A stretch of DNA of 64,000 nucleotides, from NCBI GenBank assembly GCA_021730945.1, contig JAKFYH010000030.1, positions 1 through 64,000 of the forward strand. Direction: 5' to 3'. Numbering within the stretch: position 1 is the first letter of the stretch; the number at the start of each line of letters is the position of its first letter. The position numbers and the translations under genes were made by a program. Positions 27,041 to 39,834 of the stretch are shown here, piece after piece. The notes beneath the pieces are model-generated. The model had not been told where the DNA came from, did no database searches, and was given only the letters and a program-made list of their open reading frames with translations. The stretch is from Acidobacteriota bacterium (GTDB lineage Bacteria; Acidobacteriota; Vicinamibacteria; Vicinamibacterales; UBA2999).

Positions 27041-28114
27041 TTACGAGAACGGTAGCTTCAATTCAGCTGACGGGGCCTCGTCTTCATCGGTGTCGAGATT
27101 GTGGACGCCGACACCGAGCAGGCGCACCGGCCGCGCCCCGGCCTCGGTCTTGGCCAGTAGCGCCAGCGCCCGCGCCGCAATCGCATCGGCGTCGTCGGTC
27201 AGCAGTGGCGTGCTGTGGCTGCGGGTCACGGTGGTGAAATCGCTGTAGCGGACCTTGATCGTCACCGTGCGGGCGGTGATGCCACGCTTCTGCAGCCAGG
27301 CGGCGACGTCGCGTGCCATCTTGTCGATCTCCTGCCGGATTTCACTCATGCCCGACAGGTCGGTGGCGTAGGTGCGTTCCGAGCTCGACGACTTGGACGG
27401 CCGGTTGGGTTGGACGCGGCGCTCGTCGCGTCCGTGCGCCAGGTCGATGAGCCACGGGGCGAGGCTGCCGACCACGGCTTCAAGGTCGGCCTGCGATCGG
27501 GTGCGAACGTCGGTCAGCTTGTCGATGCCGTGCTCGCGCAGCTTGGCCGCGGTAACTGGCCCGACACCCCACAGCGCATCGACCGGCAGGCCTTTGAGGA
27601 ACAGCTCGACCCGCTCCGGCGCCACGACGGTGAGGCCGTCGGGCTTCTTCCAACCCGAGGCGATCTTGGCCAGGAACTTGTTGGGGGCCACGCCGGCCGA
27701 GGCGGTGAGGCGGGTCGTCTCCTTGATGGCGTCCTTTAATCGCCGCGCCACCGTGACTCCCAGCGGTTCGCCCCAACTGTTCGCGGTGACATCCAGGTAC
27801 GCCTCGTCCAAGGACAGCGGTTCGACCAGCGGCGTCACCTCACGGAACAGCGCGAACACCTGTTGCGACACCGCCCGATATTTCTGGAAGTCGGGCCGGA
27901 CAATCACCAGTGACGGACACAGGCGCACGGCGCGCGACATGGGAATGGCCGAGCGCACGCCAAACGTGCGCGCCTCGTAGCTGGCCGCCGCGACCACGCC
28001 GCGTGTGGTCGGATCGCCGCCGACGGCCACCGGCCGTCCGCGCAGCGCCGGATTGTCACGCTGCTCGACCGACGCATAGAACGCGTCCATGTCGACGTGG
28101 AGGATCTTTCTCAC
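27041..28114 (-). CDS. dinB: DNA polymerase IV
   Basis: 357 residues, Y-family translesion polymerase. Catalytic Asp in HVDMDAFYASVE (about residues 6-17) and SLDEAYLDV (about 103-111); little-finger domain with KSSSSERTY. Short compared with some homologues and without an obvious C-terminal beta-clamp motif beyond the terminal LKLPF. GTG start at 28114. No LexA-type box was recognised upstream. Confidence 0.94.
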   Translation of the reverse strand: MRKILHVDMDAFYASVEQRDNPALRGRPVAVGGDPTTRGVVAAASYEARTFGVRSAIPMSRAVRLCPSLVIVRPDFQKYRAVSQQVFALFREVTPLVEPLSLDEAYLDVTANSWGEPLGVTVARRLKDAIKETTRLTASAGVAPNKFLAKIASGWKKPDGLTVVAPERVELFLKGLPVDALWGVGPVTAAKLREHGIDKLTDVRTRSQADLEAVVGSLAPWLIDLAHGRDERRVQPNRPSKSSSSERTYATDLSGMSEIRQEIDKMARDVAAWLQKRGITARTVTIKVRYSDFTTVTRSHSTPLLTDDADAIAARALALLAKTEAGARPVRLLGVGVHNLDTDEDEAPSAELKLPFS

Positions 28115-28147
28115 AAGTTGAAAGTGGAAAGTGGAAACTTGGCAGTT
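28115..28147. repeat. GAAAGTG/GAAACTT low-complexity repeat
   Basis: GTTGAAAGTGGAAAGTGGAAACTTGGC fills the gap between dut and dinB, directly upstream of the dinB start. A related GAAACT/TTTCAAC stretch fills 40537-40590. Confidence 0.55.
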
Positions 28148-28579
28148 TCAGTTCCCGGTGCTGCCGAAACCGCCGCGGGTGGGGGCGGCCATTTCGGTGA
28201 CTTCCTCCCACTCGACCTGGGGGCAGGGGAGGACGACGCCCTGCGCGAGGCGGTCGCCGCGGGTGACCTGAACCGGTTGATCGGTCACATTCAGTAGTTG
28301 GATTTTGATCTCGTCGGCCGGGCCGCAGTAGTCGGCGTCGACGATGCCGACGCCGTTGGCGACCATGAGTCCACGCTTGAGCGGCGTGCTGCTGCGGGCG
28401 AATATCCCCAGGAAATACCCGTCGGGCACGGCAATCACCAGTCCGGTCCCAACCAGGCGGATGCTGTGGGCAGGGATTTCCATGTTGACGGCGGCGGCCA
28501 GGTCGAAGCCGGCCGCGCCGGTGGTGGCCGGTTCGGGCAGGCCAATTGATGAATCCAATCGTTTAATCTTGAGGCGCAT
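28148..28579 (-). CDS. dut: dUTP diphosphatase
   Basis: 143 residues, trimeric dUTPase hydrolysing dUTP to dUMP. All five family motifs are visible: AAGFDLAA, RSSTPLK (ARSS), NGVGIVDADYCG, GDRLAQGVV and the C-terminal RGGFGSTG. ATG 28579 is preferred over a longer frame that runs through a GGTGCC repeat; the -10-like TACTAT (28591-28586) ends six nt before it. Located upstream of dinB on the same strand, joining dUTP control and translesion synthesis. Confidence 0.94.
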   Translation of the reverse strand: MRLKIKRLDSSIGLPEPATTGAAGFDLAAAVNMEIPAHSIRLVGTGLVIAVPDGYFLGIFARSSTPLKRGLMVANGVGIVDADYCGPADEIKIQLLNVTDQPVQVTRGDRLAQGVVLPCPQVEWEEVTEMAAPTRGGFGSTGN

Positions 28580-28592
28580 TAGAGAATAGTAA

Positions 28593-28670
28593 TAGGTGCC
28601 TTGGGTGCTCATGGTGCCTATTGTGCCAAGGGGTTTGTGCCGGGTGCCAACGGTGCCGGGTGCCATGGTG
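28593..28670. repeat. GGTGCC low-complexity repeat between dut and the M16 gene
   Basis: About seven GGTGCC/GGTGCT/TGTGCC copies in the divergent intergenic region, immediately upstream of the dut -10 box. Core shared with the GGGTGCT repeats near csoR and copZ. Confidence 0.6.
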
Positions 28671-28692
28671 CGGAGTTGAGAGGGAGAGTTCA

Positions 28693-31539
28693 ATGGGTCG
28701 CTTGAGTTGCGTTGTTGCCGCCGGGGTCTTGCTGGTTACCGCCCTCGTGGCGATTCCACGGGCGCAGGGGGCCGCACCGCAGGCGCCGGCCGTGCCGGCG
28801 GAGCTGGCGCTGGACCGCGCGTTGCCGGTGGATGCGGCGGTGCGAACCGGCCGGCTGCCAAACGGCATCCGCTATTTCATTCGCCAGAACAACCGTCCGG
28901 CCAACCGGGTCTCGATGCGGCTGGCCGTCAACGTCGGCTCGCTGCAAGAGGAGCCCGACCAGCGCGGCCTGGCGCACTTCCTTGAACACATGGCGTTCAA
29001 TGGCACCGAGAACTTCAAGCCGGGGGAACTGGTGTCGTTCCTCGAGTCGATCGGCGCCCGCTTCGGTCCGCACGTCAATGCCTCGACCTCGTTCGACGAA
29101 ACCATCTACATGCTCGACATCCCGACCGATCGTCCCGGCTACGTCGATCGCGGCATGTTGGTGCTGCACGACTTCGCGGCCGGCTTGTCGCTGCTGCCGG
29201 CCGAGGTGGAGAAGGAACGTGGTGTCGTGCTCGAGGAGTGGCGCGGCCGGCTGGGCGCCGGTTCGCGGCTGACCGACAAGCAGCTGCCGATCATCTTTCA
29301 GGGCTCCCGTTATGCCGATCGCCTGCCGATCGGCCTGCCCGAAGTGCTCAAGGGCGCGCCACGCGAGCGGCTGGTGGCCTTCTATCAGAAGTGGTACCGG
29401 CCCGACAACATGGCGGTCGTCGTCGTCGGCGACCTGCCGGTGGCCGAGGCCGAGCAACTGATCCAGAAGCGCTTCGGCGTGATTCCCGCGGCCAAGGGCG
29501 CCGCCGCGTCGGTGGACGCGAGCGTGCCCGGGCATAAGGACACGCTGATCAGCATGTCGACCGATCCCGAGGCGCAAGGCTGGACCGTGTCGATGGCCTT
29601 CAAGGGCGCCGTCGAGATCGACAACACCGTGCGCGGCTATCGCAAGTCGCTGGTGGAGCAGTTGGTCTCGCAGATGTTGAACCTGCGGTTGGCCGAAATT
29701 TCGCGGCGGCCCAACGCGCCGTTCCTCGGCGCGCAGGCCGGCGGCAGCAGCATCGGCCGGACTCTGGAGCTGTTCGAGATCGAGGCGGCGGTGCCGGAAG
29801 GCCAGATCACCGAGGGGCTGGCCGCGCTGATGCTCGAAGCCAAGCGCATGCAGCAGTTCGGCTTCTCGGACGAGGAACTGAACCGGGCGAGGGCCGGCCT
29901 GCTGGCGGGTTACGAGCGGGCGTTCAAGGAACGCGGCACCGCCGAAAGCCCGAGCCTGGCCAACGAGTATGTGCGGCACTTCCTGCAGCTGGAGCCGATC
30001 CCCGGCATCGAGTACGAGTACCGCATTGCCTCGACCTACCTGCCGTCGGTCACCGCCGCGGAAGTGTCGGCCCTGGCCAAGGGCTTGATCACCGACGAGA
30101 ATCGGGTGGTCCTGGGCGTGGCACCGGAGAAGAAGGACACGCCGCCGCCCTCACCCGAGATGTTGCGGGCCGCGATCACGCGGGCCAGTGCCGCACCGGT
30201 CGAGCCCTGGGCCGATGCCACTTCTGGCCGCGCGCTGGTTGAGAAGGCGCCGGCAGCCGGTTCGGTGACCGCGCGCCGGACCGTGGCCGACGTGGGCGCC
30301 ACCGTGCTGACCCTCTCCAACGGTGTCGAGGTGTGGCTCAAGCCCACCGACTTCAAGAACGATCAGGTCATGTTCACCGCCTACGCGCCGGGCGGCGTGT
30401 CACTGGCGGCCGAGGCCGACTACAAGAGCGCCAGCCTGGCCACCGCCATGGTCGGTGTCGGCGGCCTGGGCGGCCTGAGCCCGGTGGACCTCAGCAAGAT
30501 GCTCTCGGGCAAGATCGCCCAGGCCTCGCCCAACGTCGGCGACTACACGCAAGGCATCAATGGTTCCGCCTCTCCCCGCGATCTGGAAACCGCACTGCAG
30601 TTGAACTACCTGGCGCACACCGCGCCGAATATGACGCCCGAGGTGCTCGATCTGGTCAAGCGGCGCCTGACCGGGTCGCTGCAGAACCGCGACCAGAACC
30701 CGCGCGCGGTCTTTGGTGAGAAGGTGGAACTGGTCAACACCGCGAACCACTACAGTGCCGCGGCCCTGACCATGGCGGACGTGCCCATGCTGAACCTCGA
30801 CACCATGAAGTCGTTCTATCAGCGGCGGTTTGCCAATGCCGCCGACTTCACCTACTTCTTCGTCGGTGCCTTCACCGTGGACGAAATCACGCCGCTGCTC
30901 GAGAAGTGGGTGGCGACGCTGCCGTCGCAGGGGAAGAAGTCCTCGGCCTATCGCGACATGGGCGTCAGGTTCCCGATGGGCATCGTGAAGGAAGAGGTGC
31001 GCAAGGGCAAGGAGCCGTCGAGCCAGACCGTGCTGTCCTTCTTTGCCGATCCGGGCGTCGACGAATTTGAAATGCACCGCGCCCGCGCCGCGTCGCAGGT
31101 GCTCAGCATCCGCCTGCGCGACATCCTGCGCGAGGAACTGGGCGGCACCTACGGCGTGTCGGTGGGCCTCAATAATTCGCCGCCGTTCCGGGGCTACGGC
31201 GCGATGGTGATCCAGTTCGGCAGCTCGCCCGACAACGTCGACAAGCTGGTTGCCGCCGCGATGCAGGAGATCGCCCGCCTCAAGGCCGACGGCCCGTCGC
31301 TTGACGATGTGAACAAGGTGAAGGAACTGGAGCGCCGCGACCTGGAAACCAACGCCCGGCAGAATTCGTACTGGATGGGCTCAATGCAGACCGTGCACAT
31401 GTACGGCTGGGACATGGGCCGCATCACCAAGCGCCTCGAGCGCACCGAATCGCTCACGCCGGAGATTCTGAAGACGATGTTCCAGAAGTACTTCCCGATG
31501 GACCGTTACACGCTGGTGACGCTGAAGCCGGAGGCGTAG
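28693..31539 (+). CDS. M16-family zinc peptidase, two-domain, secreted
   Basis: 948 residues. Signal peptide (MGRLSCVVAAGVLLVTALVA...) then two M16 halves. The active N-terminal half carries the inverted zinc motif HFLEHMAF (HxxEH) and a downstream Glu in EKERGVVLEEW. The C-terminal half has the R/Y substrate-binding region (EELGGTYGVSVGL). Like periplasmic pitrilysin-type enzymes it should degrade medium-size peptides. Start ATG 28693 has GGGAG upstream and begins the signal peptide. The stop codon abuts a 10-copy heptamer array. Confidence 0.93.
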   Translation: MGRLSCVVAAGVLLVTALVAIPRAQGAAPQAPAVPAELALDRALPVDAAVRTGRLPNGIRYFIRQNNRPANRVSMRLAVNVGSLQEEPDQRGLAHFLEHMAFNGTENFKPGELVSFLESIGARFGPHVNASTSFDETIYMLDIPTDRPGYVDRGMLVLHDFAAGLSLLPAEVEKERGVVLEEWRGRLGAGSRLTDKQLPIIFQGSRYADRLPIGLPEVLKGAPRERLVAFYQKWYRPDNMAVVVVGDLPVAEAEQLIQKRFGVIPAAKGAAASVDASVPGHKDTLISMSTDPEAQGWTVSMAFKGAVEIDNTVRGYRKSLVEQLVSQMLNLRLAEISRRPNAPFLGAQAGGSSIGRTLELFEIEAAVPEGQITEGLAALMLEAKRMQQFGFSDEELNRARAGLLAGYERAFKERGTAESPSLANEYVRHFLQLEPIPGIEYEYRIASTYLPSVTAAEVSALAKGLITDENRVVLGVAPEKKDTPPPSPEMLRAAITRASAAPVEPWADATSGRALVEKAPAAGSVTARRTVADVGATVLTLSNGVEVWLKPTDFKNDQVMFTAYAPGGVSLAAEADYKSASLATAMVGVGGLGGLSPVDLSKMLSGKIAQASPNVGDYTQGINGSASPRDLETALQLNYLAHTAPNMTPEVLDLVKRRLTGSLQNRDQNPRAVFGEKVELVNTANHYSAAALTMADVPMLNLDTMKSFYQRRFANAADFTYFFVGAFTVDEITPLLEKWVATLPSQGKKSSAYRDMGVRFPMGIVKEEVRKGKEPSSQTVLSFFADPGVDEFEMHRARAASQVLSIRLRDILREELGGTYGVSVGLNNSPPFRGYGAMVIQFGSSPDNVDKLVAAAMQEIARLKADGPSLDDVNKVKELERRDLETNARQNSYWMGSMQTVHMYGWDMGRITKRLERTESLTPEILKTMFQKYFPMDRYTLVTLKPEA

Positions 31540-31609
31540 ATCCGGGATCCGGGATCCGGGATCCGGGATCCGGGATCCGGGATCCGGGATCCGGGATCCG
31601 GGATCCGGG
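31540..31609. repeat. ATCCGGG heptamer array, 10 perfect copies
   Basis: Ten uninterrupted ATCCGGG units start at the base after the M16 stop codon, then degenerate into ACCCGACTCCCGACTCCCG before the ettA -10 box. Contains nested GGATCC and CCGG palindromes and so can fold on either strand. Confidence 0.95.
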
Positions 31610-31631
31610 ACCCGACTCCCGACTCCCGTTG

Positions 31632-31637
31632 TATAGT
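31632..31637 (+). promoter_or_regulatory. ettA -10 box TATAGT
   Basis: TATAGT lies 11 nt before ATG 31649, giving a predicted 5' leader of only about five nt. Confidence 0.5.
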
Positions 31638-31648
31638 CAGTGGTTCTC

Positions 31649-33328
<1,680 letters not shown>

Positions 33329-33365
33329 TCATGCCGGCGGTTGCATCAATGACACGGAGGCAGCG

Positions 33366-33860
33366 ATGAGCGCAGACCAGGCGAAATTCTTCACCACCAC
33401 GATCGGGCAGAACCTGCAGGGCGAGTGGATGCACACCTTCAAGGCGATCTCGGCCGTGCCCGATGCCAGGAAAGACTACAAGCCCGAACCCAACTCCCGT
33501 TCCGCCTGGGAACTGGCACACCACATCGCCATTTGCGACGTCGGCTTCCTGCACGCGGTGGCGGCCAATAACTTCGGCGTGTTCCCGGCCAAGTGCGATG
33601 CCAAGACCATTCCCGAGTTGGCGGATTGGTACAAGCACGAGTTCCCGAAGGCGCTCGAACAGGTGCTGGCGCTTGACGGCAACCATCTGTCGCAGATCGT
33701 CGAGGCGTGGGGCATGAAGCTGCCGTCGATGACTTACCTGATGTTCTGCAACAACCACATGATTCACCACCGCGGCCAGCTCACCACCTACCTGCGTCCG
33801 ATGGGCGGCAAGGTGCCGGCAATGTACGGCGAGAGCTTCGACGAAAAGATGGGCGGCTAG
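33366..33860 (+). CDS. DinB/DUF664-fold four-helix protein
   Basis: 164 residues. DinB-like superfamily: three metal-binding His are visible, in AWELAHHIAICD and the HMIHHRGQLTTYLR motif near the C-terminus. Members include mycothiol/bacillithiol-dependent enzymes, but the substrate here is unknown. GGAGG lies five nt before the ATG. Same strand as ettA, 37 nt downstream. Confidence 0.88.
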   Translation: MSADQAKFFTTTIGQNLQGEWMHTFKAISAVPDARKDYKPEPNSRSAWELAHHIAICDVGFLHAVAANNFGVFPAKCDAKTIPELADWYKHEFPKALEQVLALDGNHLSQIVEAWGMKLPSMTYLMFCNNHMIHHRGQLTTYLRPMGGKVPAMYGESFDEKMGG

Positions 33861-33874
33861 GGCGGACGGCGAAC

Positions 33875-34975
33875 GTGCGACTTTTGATCATCGCGGCGGG
33901 GGCGCTGGTGCTGGGCGCCTGCGCCGCGACCGGTCCGGATACGGTAATTTTCAACGGCACGGTCTTCACCGCCAACGCCGCCCAGCCATGGGCGCAGGCC
34001 CTGGCCGTGCGGGGCGAGCGAGTTGTCGCCGTCGGCGACACCCCGGCCATTGTCGCTCTCGCGGGACCGGCCACCCGCCGCATCGACCTGGACGGGCGGG
34101 TCGTGATCCCCGGATTGAACGACGCCCACTTCAACCTGGACGGCATCACGGCCGCCGGCGTGTCCGCGCTCGGCGCCGAGGCGGTGGCCCACGGCGTCAC
34201 CTCGCTGCAGGTGTTCTCGGCCGCGCCGGTGTCTGACACCGTGCGCGCATTTCGTGACGCCGATCTGCCGCTGCGGGTGCGCATTCTGCGCATGCCGCAG
34301 CCCGAGGCCGCAGGCATCACTCGCGACAGCCGGCCGTTCTTTCCGCCGCAACCCTCGCCTCGGCTGGACGTCCGCGGGATGGGCTTCGTGTTGGGCGCCG
34401 CCGATGGCCAACGGCTGCAGCAGGCCGTGGGCTGGGCTTACGGCAGCGAGGACCCGCTGGTCATCACCAGCCTGGATGAGGTCGCGACCGATGCCTACAT
34501 CACCGCGCTCGAAGTGCGCGGTTCGGCCGAGGTGTGGAAAGCGAAACGCCCGCGGATTGACCAGCTTCTGGTGTGGCCGGCCGGCTGGGAGGCCCGGCTG
34601 CGACGGGTTGGTGCCGTCGTTGTGCAGTCACCGGCAGCCGGCGCGCCACTCGCATCGATTCTGTCGGCGGACATTCCACTGGCGCTGGGATCAGGTGGCG
34701 CATTTCAGGGGTTCCCGCTCATTCAGTCCGCCACCGGCCCGGCGATGGGCAGAGAGGTCCTGACTGTGGCGCAGGCCATCGCCGCCTACACTCATGGCGG
34801 AGCGACGAGCGAGTTTGGCGAGAAGGACAAGGGCCGGTTGATGCCGGGTGCCCTGGCCGACCTGGCGGTGTTGTCGCGCGACCCGTTTGCCGCCACCGGT
34901 GAAGAACTCGGGCGAATCCGCTCGGTGTTGACTATGATCGGCGGACGGCCCGTTTACGATGTTCCCAGACCTTAG
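33875..34975 (+). CDS. Degenerate amidohydrolase-like lipoprotein
   Basis: 366 residues from GTG 33875. Lipobox LGAC (Cys16). N- and C-terminal parts resemble YtcJ-type amidohydrolases (VIFNGTVFTAN...QALAVRGERVVAVGD; GRLMPGALADLAVLSRDPF). But the metal motif HxH is reduced to DAHFN (His85 only), about 100 residues expected between it and the GVTSLQ block are missing, and the catalytic Asp near the end is replaced (LGSGGAF). The frame is open with normal codon use, so it may be a non-catalytic derivative rather than a fresh pseudogene. Overlaps ubiD by 17 bp. Confidence 0.75.
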   Translation: MRLLIIAAGALVLGACAATGPDTVIFNGTVFTANAAQPWAQALAVRGERVVAVGDTPAIVALAGPATRRIDLDGRVVIPGLNDAHFNLDGITAAGVSALGAEAVAHGVTSLQVFSAAPVSDTVRAFRDADLPLRVRILRMPQPEAAGITRDSRPFFPPQPSPRLDVRGMGFVLGAADGQRLQQAVGWAYGSEDPLVITSLDEVATDAYITALEVRGSAEVWKAKRPRIDQLLVWPAGWEARLRRVGAVVVQSPAAGAPLASILSADIPLALGSGGAFQGFPLIQSATGPAMGREVLTVAQAIAAYTHGGATSEFGEKDKGRLMPGALADLAVLSRDPFAATGEELGRIRSVLTMIGGRPVYDVPRP

Positions 34976-36764
34976 AGCGTTCCTCGATCAACTCCGCCGC
35001 GACCGCGACCTGGTCGAGATCTCCGCCCCGGTTGATCCGGTCCTTGAAGCGGCTGAGATCCATCGCCGGGTCATTGCCGCCGGCGGGCCCGCCTTGTTGT
35101 TTACCAACGTCACTGGCGCGGCATTTCCTCTCGTCACCAATCTGTTCGGCACCTCGCGGCGCGCCGAGTTGGCCTTCGGCCGGCGGCCGCTCGACTTCAT
35201 CAAGCGCGTGGTGCACCTGGCGGAGACGGTGTTGCCGCCGACTCCGGCCAAGTTGTGGGGTGCGCGTGACGTCGGCCTCGACCTGCTGAAGGTGGGCACC
35301 AGGCGCCTGGCGACCGGTCCGGTGCGCGAGGTGGTCACCTCTGACGTCCGCCTCGACCGGCTGCCCGTGATTACCTCGTGGCCTGACGATGGCGGGCCGT
35401 TTGTGACGTTGCCGCTGGTCTACACCGAGCATCCCGACAAGCCGGGGCACAACCTCGGGATGTATCGAATGCAGGTCTACGACCGGGCGTCCACCGGCAT
35501 GCACTGGCAGATCGGCAAGGGCGGCGGATTTCACTACGCGCGCGCCGAAGCGCGCGATCACGCGCTGCCGGTGACGGTGTTTCTCGGCGGGCCGCCGGCC
35601 TTGATTCTGTCGGCGATCGCGCCGCTGCCCGAGAACGTGCCCGAGTTGATGCTGGCCTCGCTGATTGCCGGCGAGCGCCTGCCGCAGGTCGCCGGCCCCA
35701 ACGGCCACCCGCATCCGCTGATTGCCAGCGCCGAGTTTGCCTTGATGGGGCAGGTGGCGCCGCGGGTGCGCCGGCCCGAAGGGCCGTTCGGCGATCATTA
35801 CGGCTATTACTCGCTGCGGCACGAATACCCGGTGTTTGATGTCACGCAGATCGCCCATCGCCAGGACGCGATCTACCCGGCGACGGTGGTCGGCAAGCCG
35901 CGCCAGGAGGACTTCTTCATCGGCGACCTCTTGCAGGATCTGCTGTCGCCGCTGTTCCCGCTGGTCATGCCGGCGGTGGAACAGTTGTGGTCGTACGGCG
36001 AGACCGGCTACCACTCCCTGGCGGCCGCGGTAGTCAAGCAGCGCTACAAGCGCGAGGCCATGGCCAGCGCCTTCCGAATCCTGGGCGAAGGGCAGTTGTC
36101 GCTGACCAAGTTCATCCTGATGACCGATCAGCCGGTGGACCTCAAGGACTTCCGCGCCACGCTGGAGCACGTGCTGGCCCGCACCGACCCCCGCACCGAT
36201 CTCTATGTGTTCTCCAACTTGTCGATGGACACCTTGGACTACACCGGACCAGTGGTCAACGAAGGCTCGAAGGGCGTGTGGCTGGGCCTGGGCGATCCGG
36301 TGCGCGACTTGCCGCGTGCATTCGCGCCGGGGGTGCCGCCGCCCTCGGATGTGACCGGTGTGAGGGTCTTTTGCGGCGGCTGCCTGGTGGTCGGCACGCG
36401 CAGTTTTGCCGACGATCCACAGGCGGCCAGCCGGGTGGCGGCCCACCCGGCCTTCGCCGGGTGGCCGCTGGTGGTCGTGAGCGACGAGCCGGAACGCGCG
36501 ACCCGCAGCGACATGAATTTTCTGTGGACGACCTTCACGCGATTCGAGCCCGGCGCCGACATTCACGCCGCGGCGCGGCAGGTGGTGCGCAACCACATCG
36601 CCTACGAGCCGCCGGTAATCATCGATGCCCGCATGAAGCCCTGGTACCCGGCCGAAGTATCCTGCCGGCCCGACGTGGCGTCGAAGGTAAGTGCGCGGTG
36701 GCACGAGTACTTCCCGGCGGGCAAGGTGGAGATGGGCGACGCCGAGCGTGGGCATTTGGATTGA
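34959..36764 (+). CDS. UbiD-family decarboxylase
   Basis: 601 residues. UbiD family enzyme, which uses prenylated FMN to decarboxylate aromatic or unsaturated acids. Family blocks include RMQVYD...GMHWQIGKGGGFHY, the LGGPPALILSAIAPLPE segment, EGPFGDHYGYYS and VTQIAHRQDAIYPATVVGKPRQED. Longer than E. coli UbiD (about 497), as in many menaquinone-pathway and aryl decarboxylases. No ubiX (prenyl-FMN synthase) is in the window. A quinone-biosynthesis role is plausible but unproven. Confidence 0.9.
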   Translation: MFPDLRAFLDQLRRDRDLVEISAPVDPVLEAAEIHRRVIAAGGPALLFTNVTGAAFPLVTNLFGTSRRAELAFGRRPLDFIKRVVHLAETVLPPTPAKLWGARDVGLDLLKVGTRRLATGPVREVVTSDVRLDRLPVITSWPDDGGPFVTLPLVYTEHPDKPGHNLGMYRMQVYDRASTGMHWQIGKGGGFHYARAEARDHALPVTVFLGGPPALILSAIAPLPENVPELMLASLIAGERLPQVAGPNGHPHPLIASAEFALMGQVAPRVRRPEGPFGDHYGYYSLRHEYPVFDVTQIAHRQDAIYPATVVGKPRQEDFFIGDLLQDLLSPLFPLVMPAVEQLWSYGETGYHSLAAAVVKQRYKREAMASAFRILGEGQLSLTKFILMTDQPVDLKDFRATLEHVLARTDPRTDLYVFSNLSMDTLDYTGPVVNEGSKGVWLGLGDPVRDLPRAFAPGVPPPSDVTGVRVFCGGCLVVGTRSFADDPQAASRVAAHPAFAGWPLVVVSDEPERATRSDMNFLWTTFTRFEPGADIHAAARQVVRNHIAYEPPVIIDARMKPWYPAEVSCRPDVASKVSARWHEYFPAGKVEMGDAERGHLD

Positions 36765-36795
36765 TCGCGCAAGATCCAGGACCCGGGACTCAAGA

Positions 36796-36881
<86 letters not shown>

Positions 36882-36887
36882 TGAGCG

Positions 36888-36896
36888 TGAGATAAT
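36888..36896 (+). promoter_or_regulatory. Extended -10 box for leaderless apaG
   Basis: TGAGATAAT (extended -10) ends seven nt before the GTG start 36904; no Shine-Dalgarno sequence. Confidence 0.6.
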
Positions 36897-36903
36897 CAAA
36901 GGC

Positions 36904-37287
36904 GTGAGTGATACCACGACCAACGGCATTCGTGTGCAGGTGACCACGAAGTTTCTTCCCGAGCGCAGTTCACCCAAGGACCAGGAGTATTGGTTTGCCT
37001 ACTTCATCCGCATCTCCAACGTTGGCGCGGAAACGGCGCAGTTGCTGAGCCGGCACTGGGTGATCACCAACACCGAAGGGGAAGAGGAAGAGGTCCGCGG
37101 CGAAGGCGTGGTGGGTGACAAGCCGGTGCTGGCACCCGGTGCCGCCTACGACTACAACAGCTTCTGCCACTTGAAGACCGCGGTTGGGACCATGCACGGC
37201 AGCTACACCATGGTGACCCAGGCTGGCGACACCTTCGAGGCGCGGATTGCGCCCTTCACGCTCGCGGTTCCGTACGCACTTAACTAA
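36904..37287 (+). CDS. apaG: ApaG domain protein
   Basis: 127 residues, the complete single-domain ApaG beta-sandwich. Conserved blocks: YWFAYFIRISNVG, SRHWVITN, and GDKPVLAPGAAYDYNSFCHLKTAVGTMHGSY. Associated with Co2+/Mg2+ homeostasis in enterobacteria, although the biochemical role is unsettled; recent views link the fold to pyrophosphate or protein binding. Small monocistronic gene with GTG start. Confidence 0.93.
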   Translation: MSDTTTNGIRVQVTTKFLPERSSPKDQEYWFAYFIRISNVGAETAQLLSRHWVITNTEGEEEEVRGEGVVGDKPVLAPGAAYDYNSFCHLKTAVGTMHGSYTMVTQAGDTFEARIAPFTLAVPYALN

Positions 37288-37343
37288 CGCTTGAGACTTG
37301 GGACTGGAGGCCAGGCACGCCTCACGCCCATCAGAAAATCCAT

Positions 37344-39269
<1,926 letters not shown>

Positions 39270-39299
39270 GGCTCGCGCCGTCAGCGCTCGCAGGGCGTG

Positions 39300-39819
39300 C
39301 TACAGATAACCGAGTTCGAGGGCTTTCAGGACCGCTCGTGTGCGATCACGCACGCCAAGCTTTGACAGAATGCTGGACGCATGGTTCTTGACCGTGCCTT
39401 CCGCCGTTCCCAAGGCGGACGAGATTTCGCGATTACTGAAGCGAGCCAGGTCGTAGACGGCAACCAACGCCAAGGCACCCAGCGTGGAATACGTGATCAT
39501 CGGCACCCACGGGACGCGAAGCTGCGGCAACCAGTAGCAGAAGCCCGCCACCGCCGCCAGGCCCGCGATCGACGCCACGCCGTCCTGAACCTGCGGCCCA
39601 CGCTCCCGGGTGCGGATGACGCGCACGCCCGAATAGGTCCAGTAGGCCACGAGCAGCGACGGAGCCGCCGAGCCCGACGAGCGCCGAGAGGCGCGAGCCC
39701 CAGGAGACCGCGGAGCGGGCGACCCCCACGGGCAGTGAAAACGCCCGCCCCACGAGGCGCAGAGCGCCGCGCCCTTTTCCATTGGAACCTTTCCACTCTT
39801 CTGCCAGTATTTTCTTCAC
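39300..39819 (-). pseudogene. Frameshifted membrane protein fused to a LuxR-type DNA-binding tail
   Basis: From GTG 39819 one frame gives MKKILAEEWKG...SALVGLGGS, then loses membrane character; a second frame continues YWTYSGVRVIR and two more hydrophobic helices. A single-base change near 39660 would join them into a three-helix membrane protein. The second frame then runs without a break into the last 45 residues of a NarL/LuxR regulator (SNREISSALG...EGTVKNHASSILSKLGVRDRTRAVLKALELGYL), missing the first HTH helix and any receiver domain. This looks like a decayed chimera. Confidence 0.55.
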
Positions 39820-39834
39820 TGAGGGACGAACGAC

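Noticed and set aside
31540-31609. Origin of replication or iteron cluster
   Set aside because: Heptamers are iteron-like in spacing, but there is no replication gene, DnaA box cluster or AT-rich zone near; similar arrays occur at several unrelated loci.
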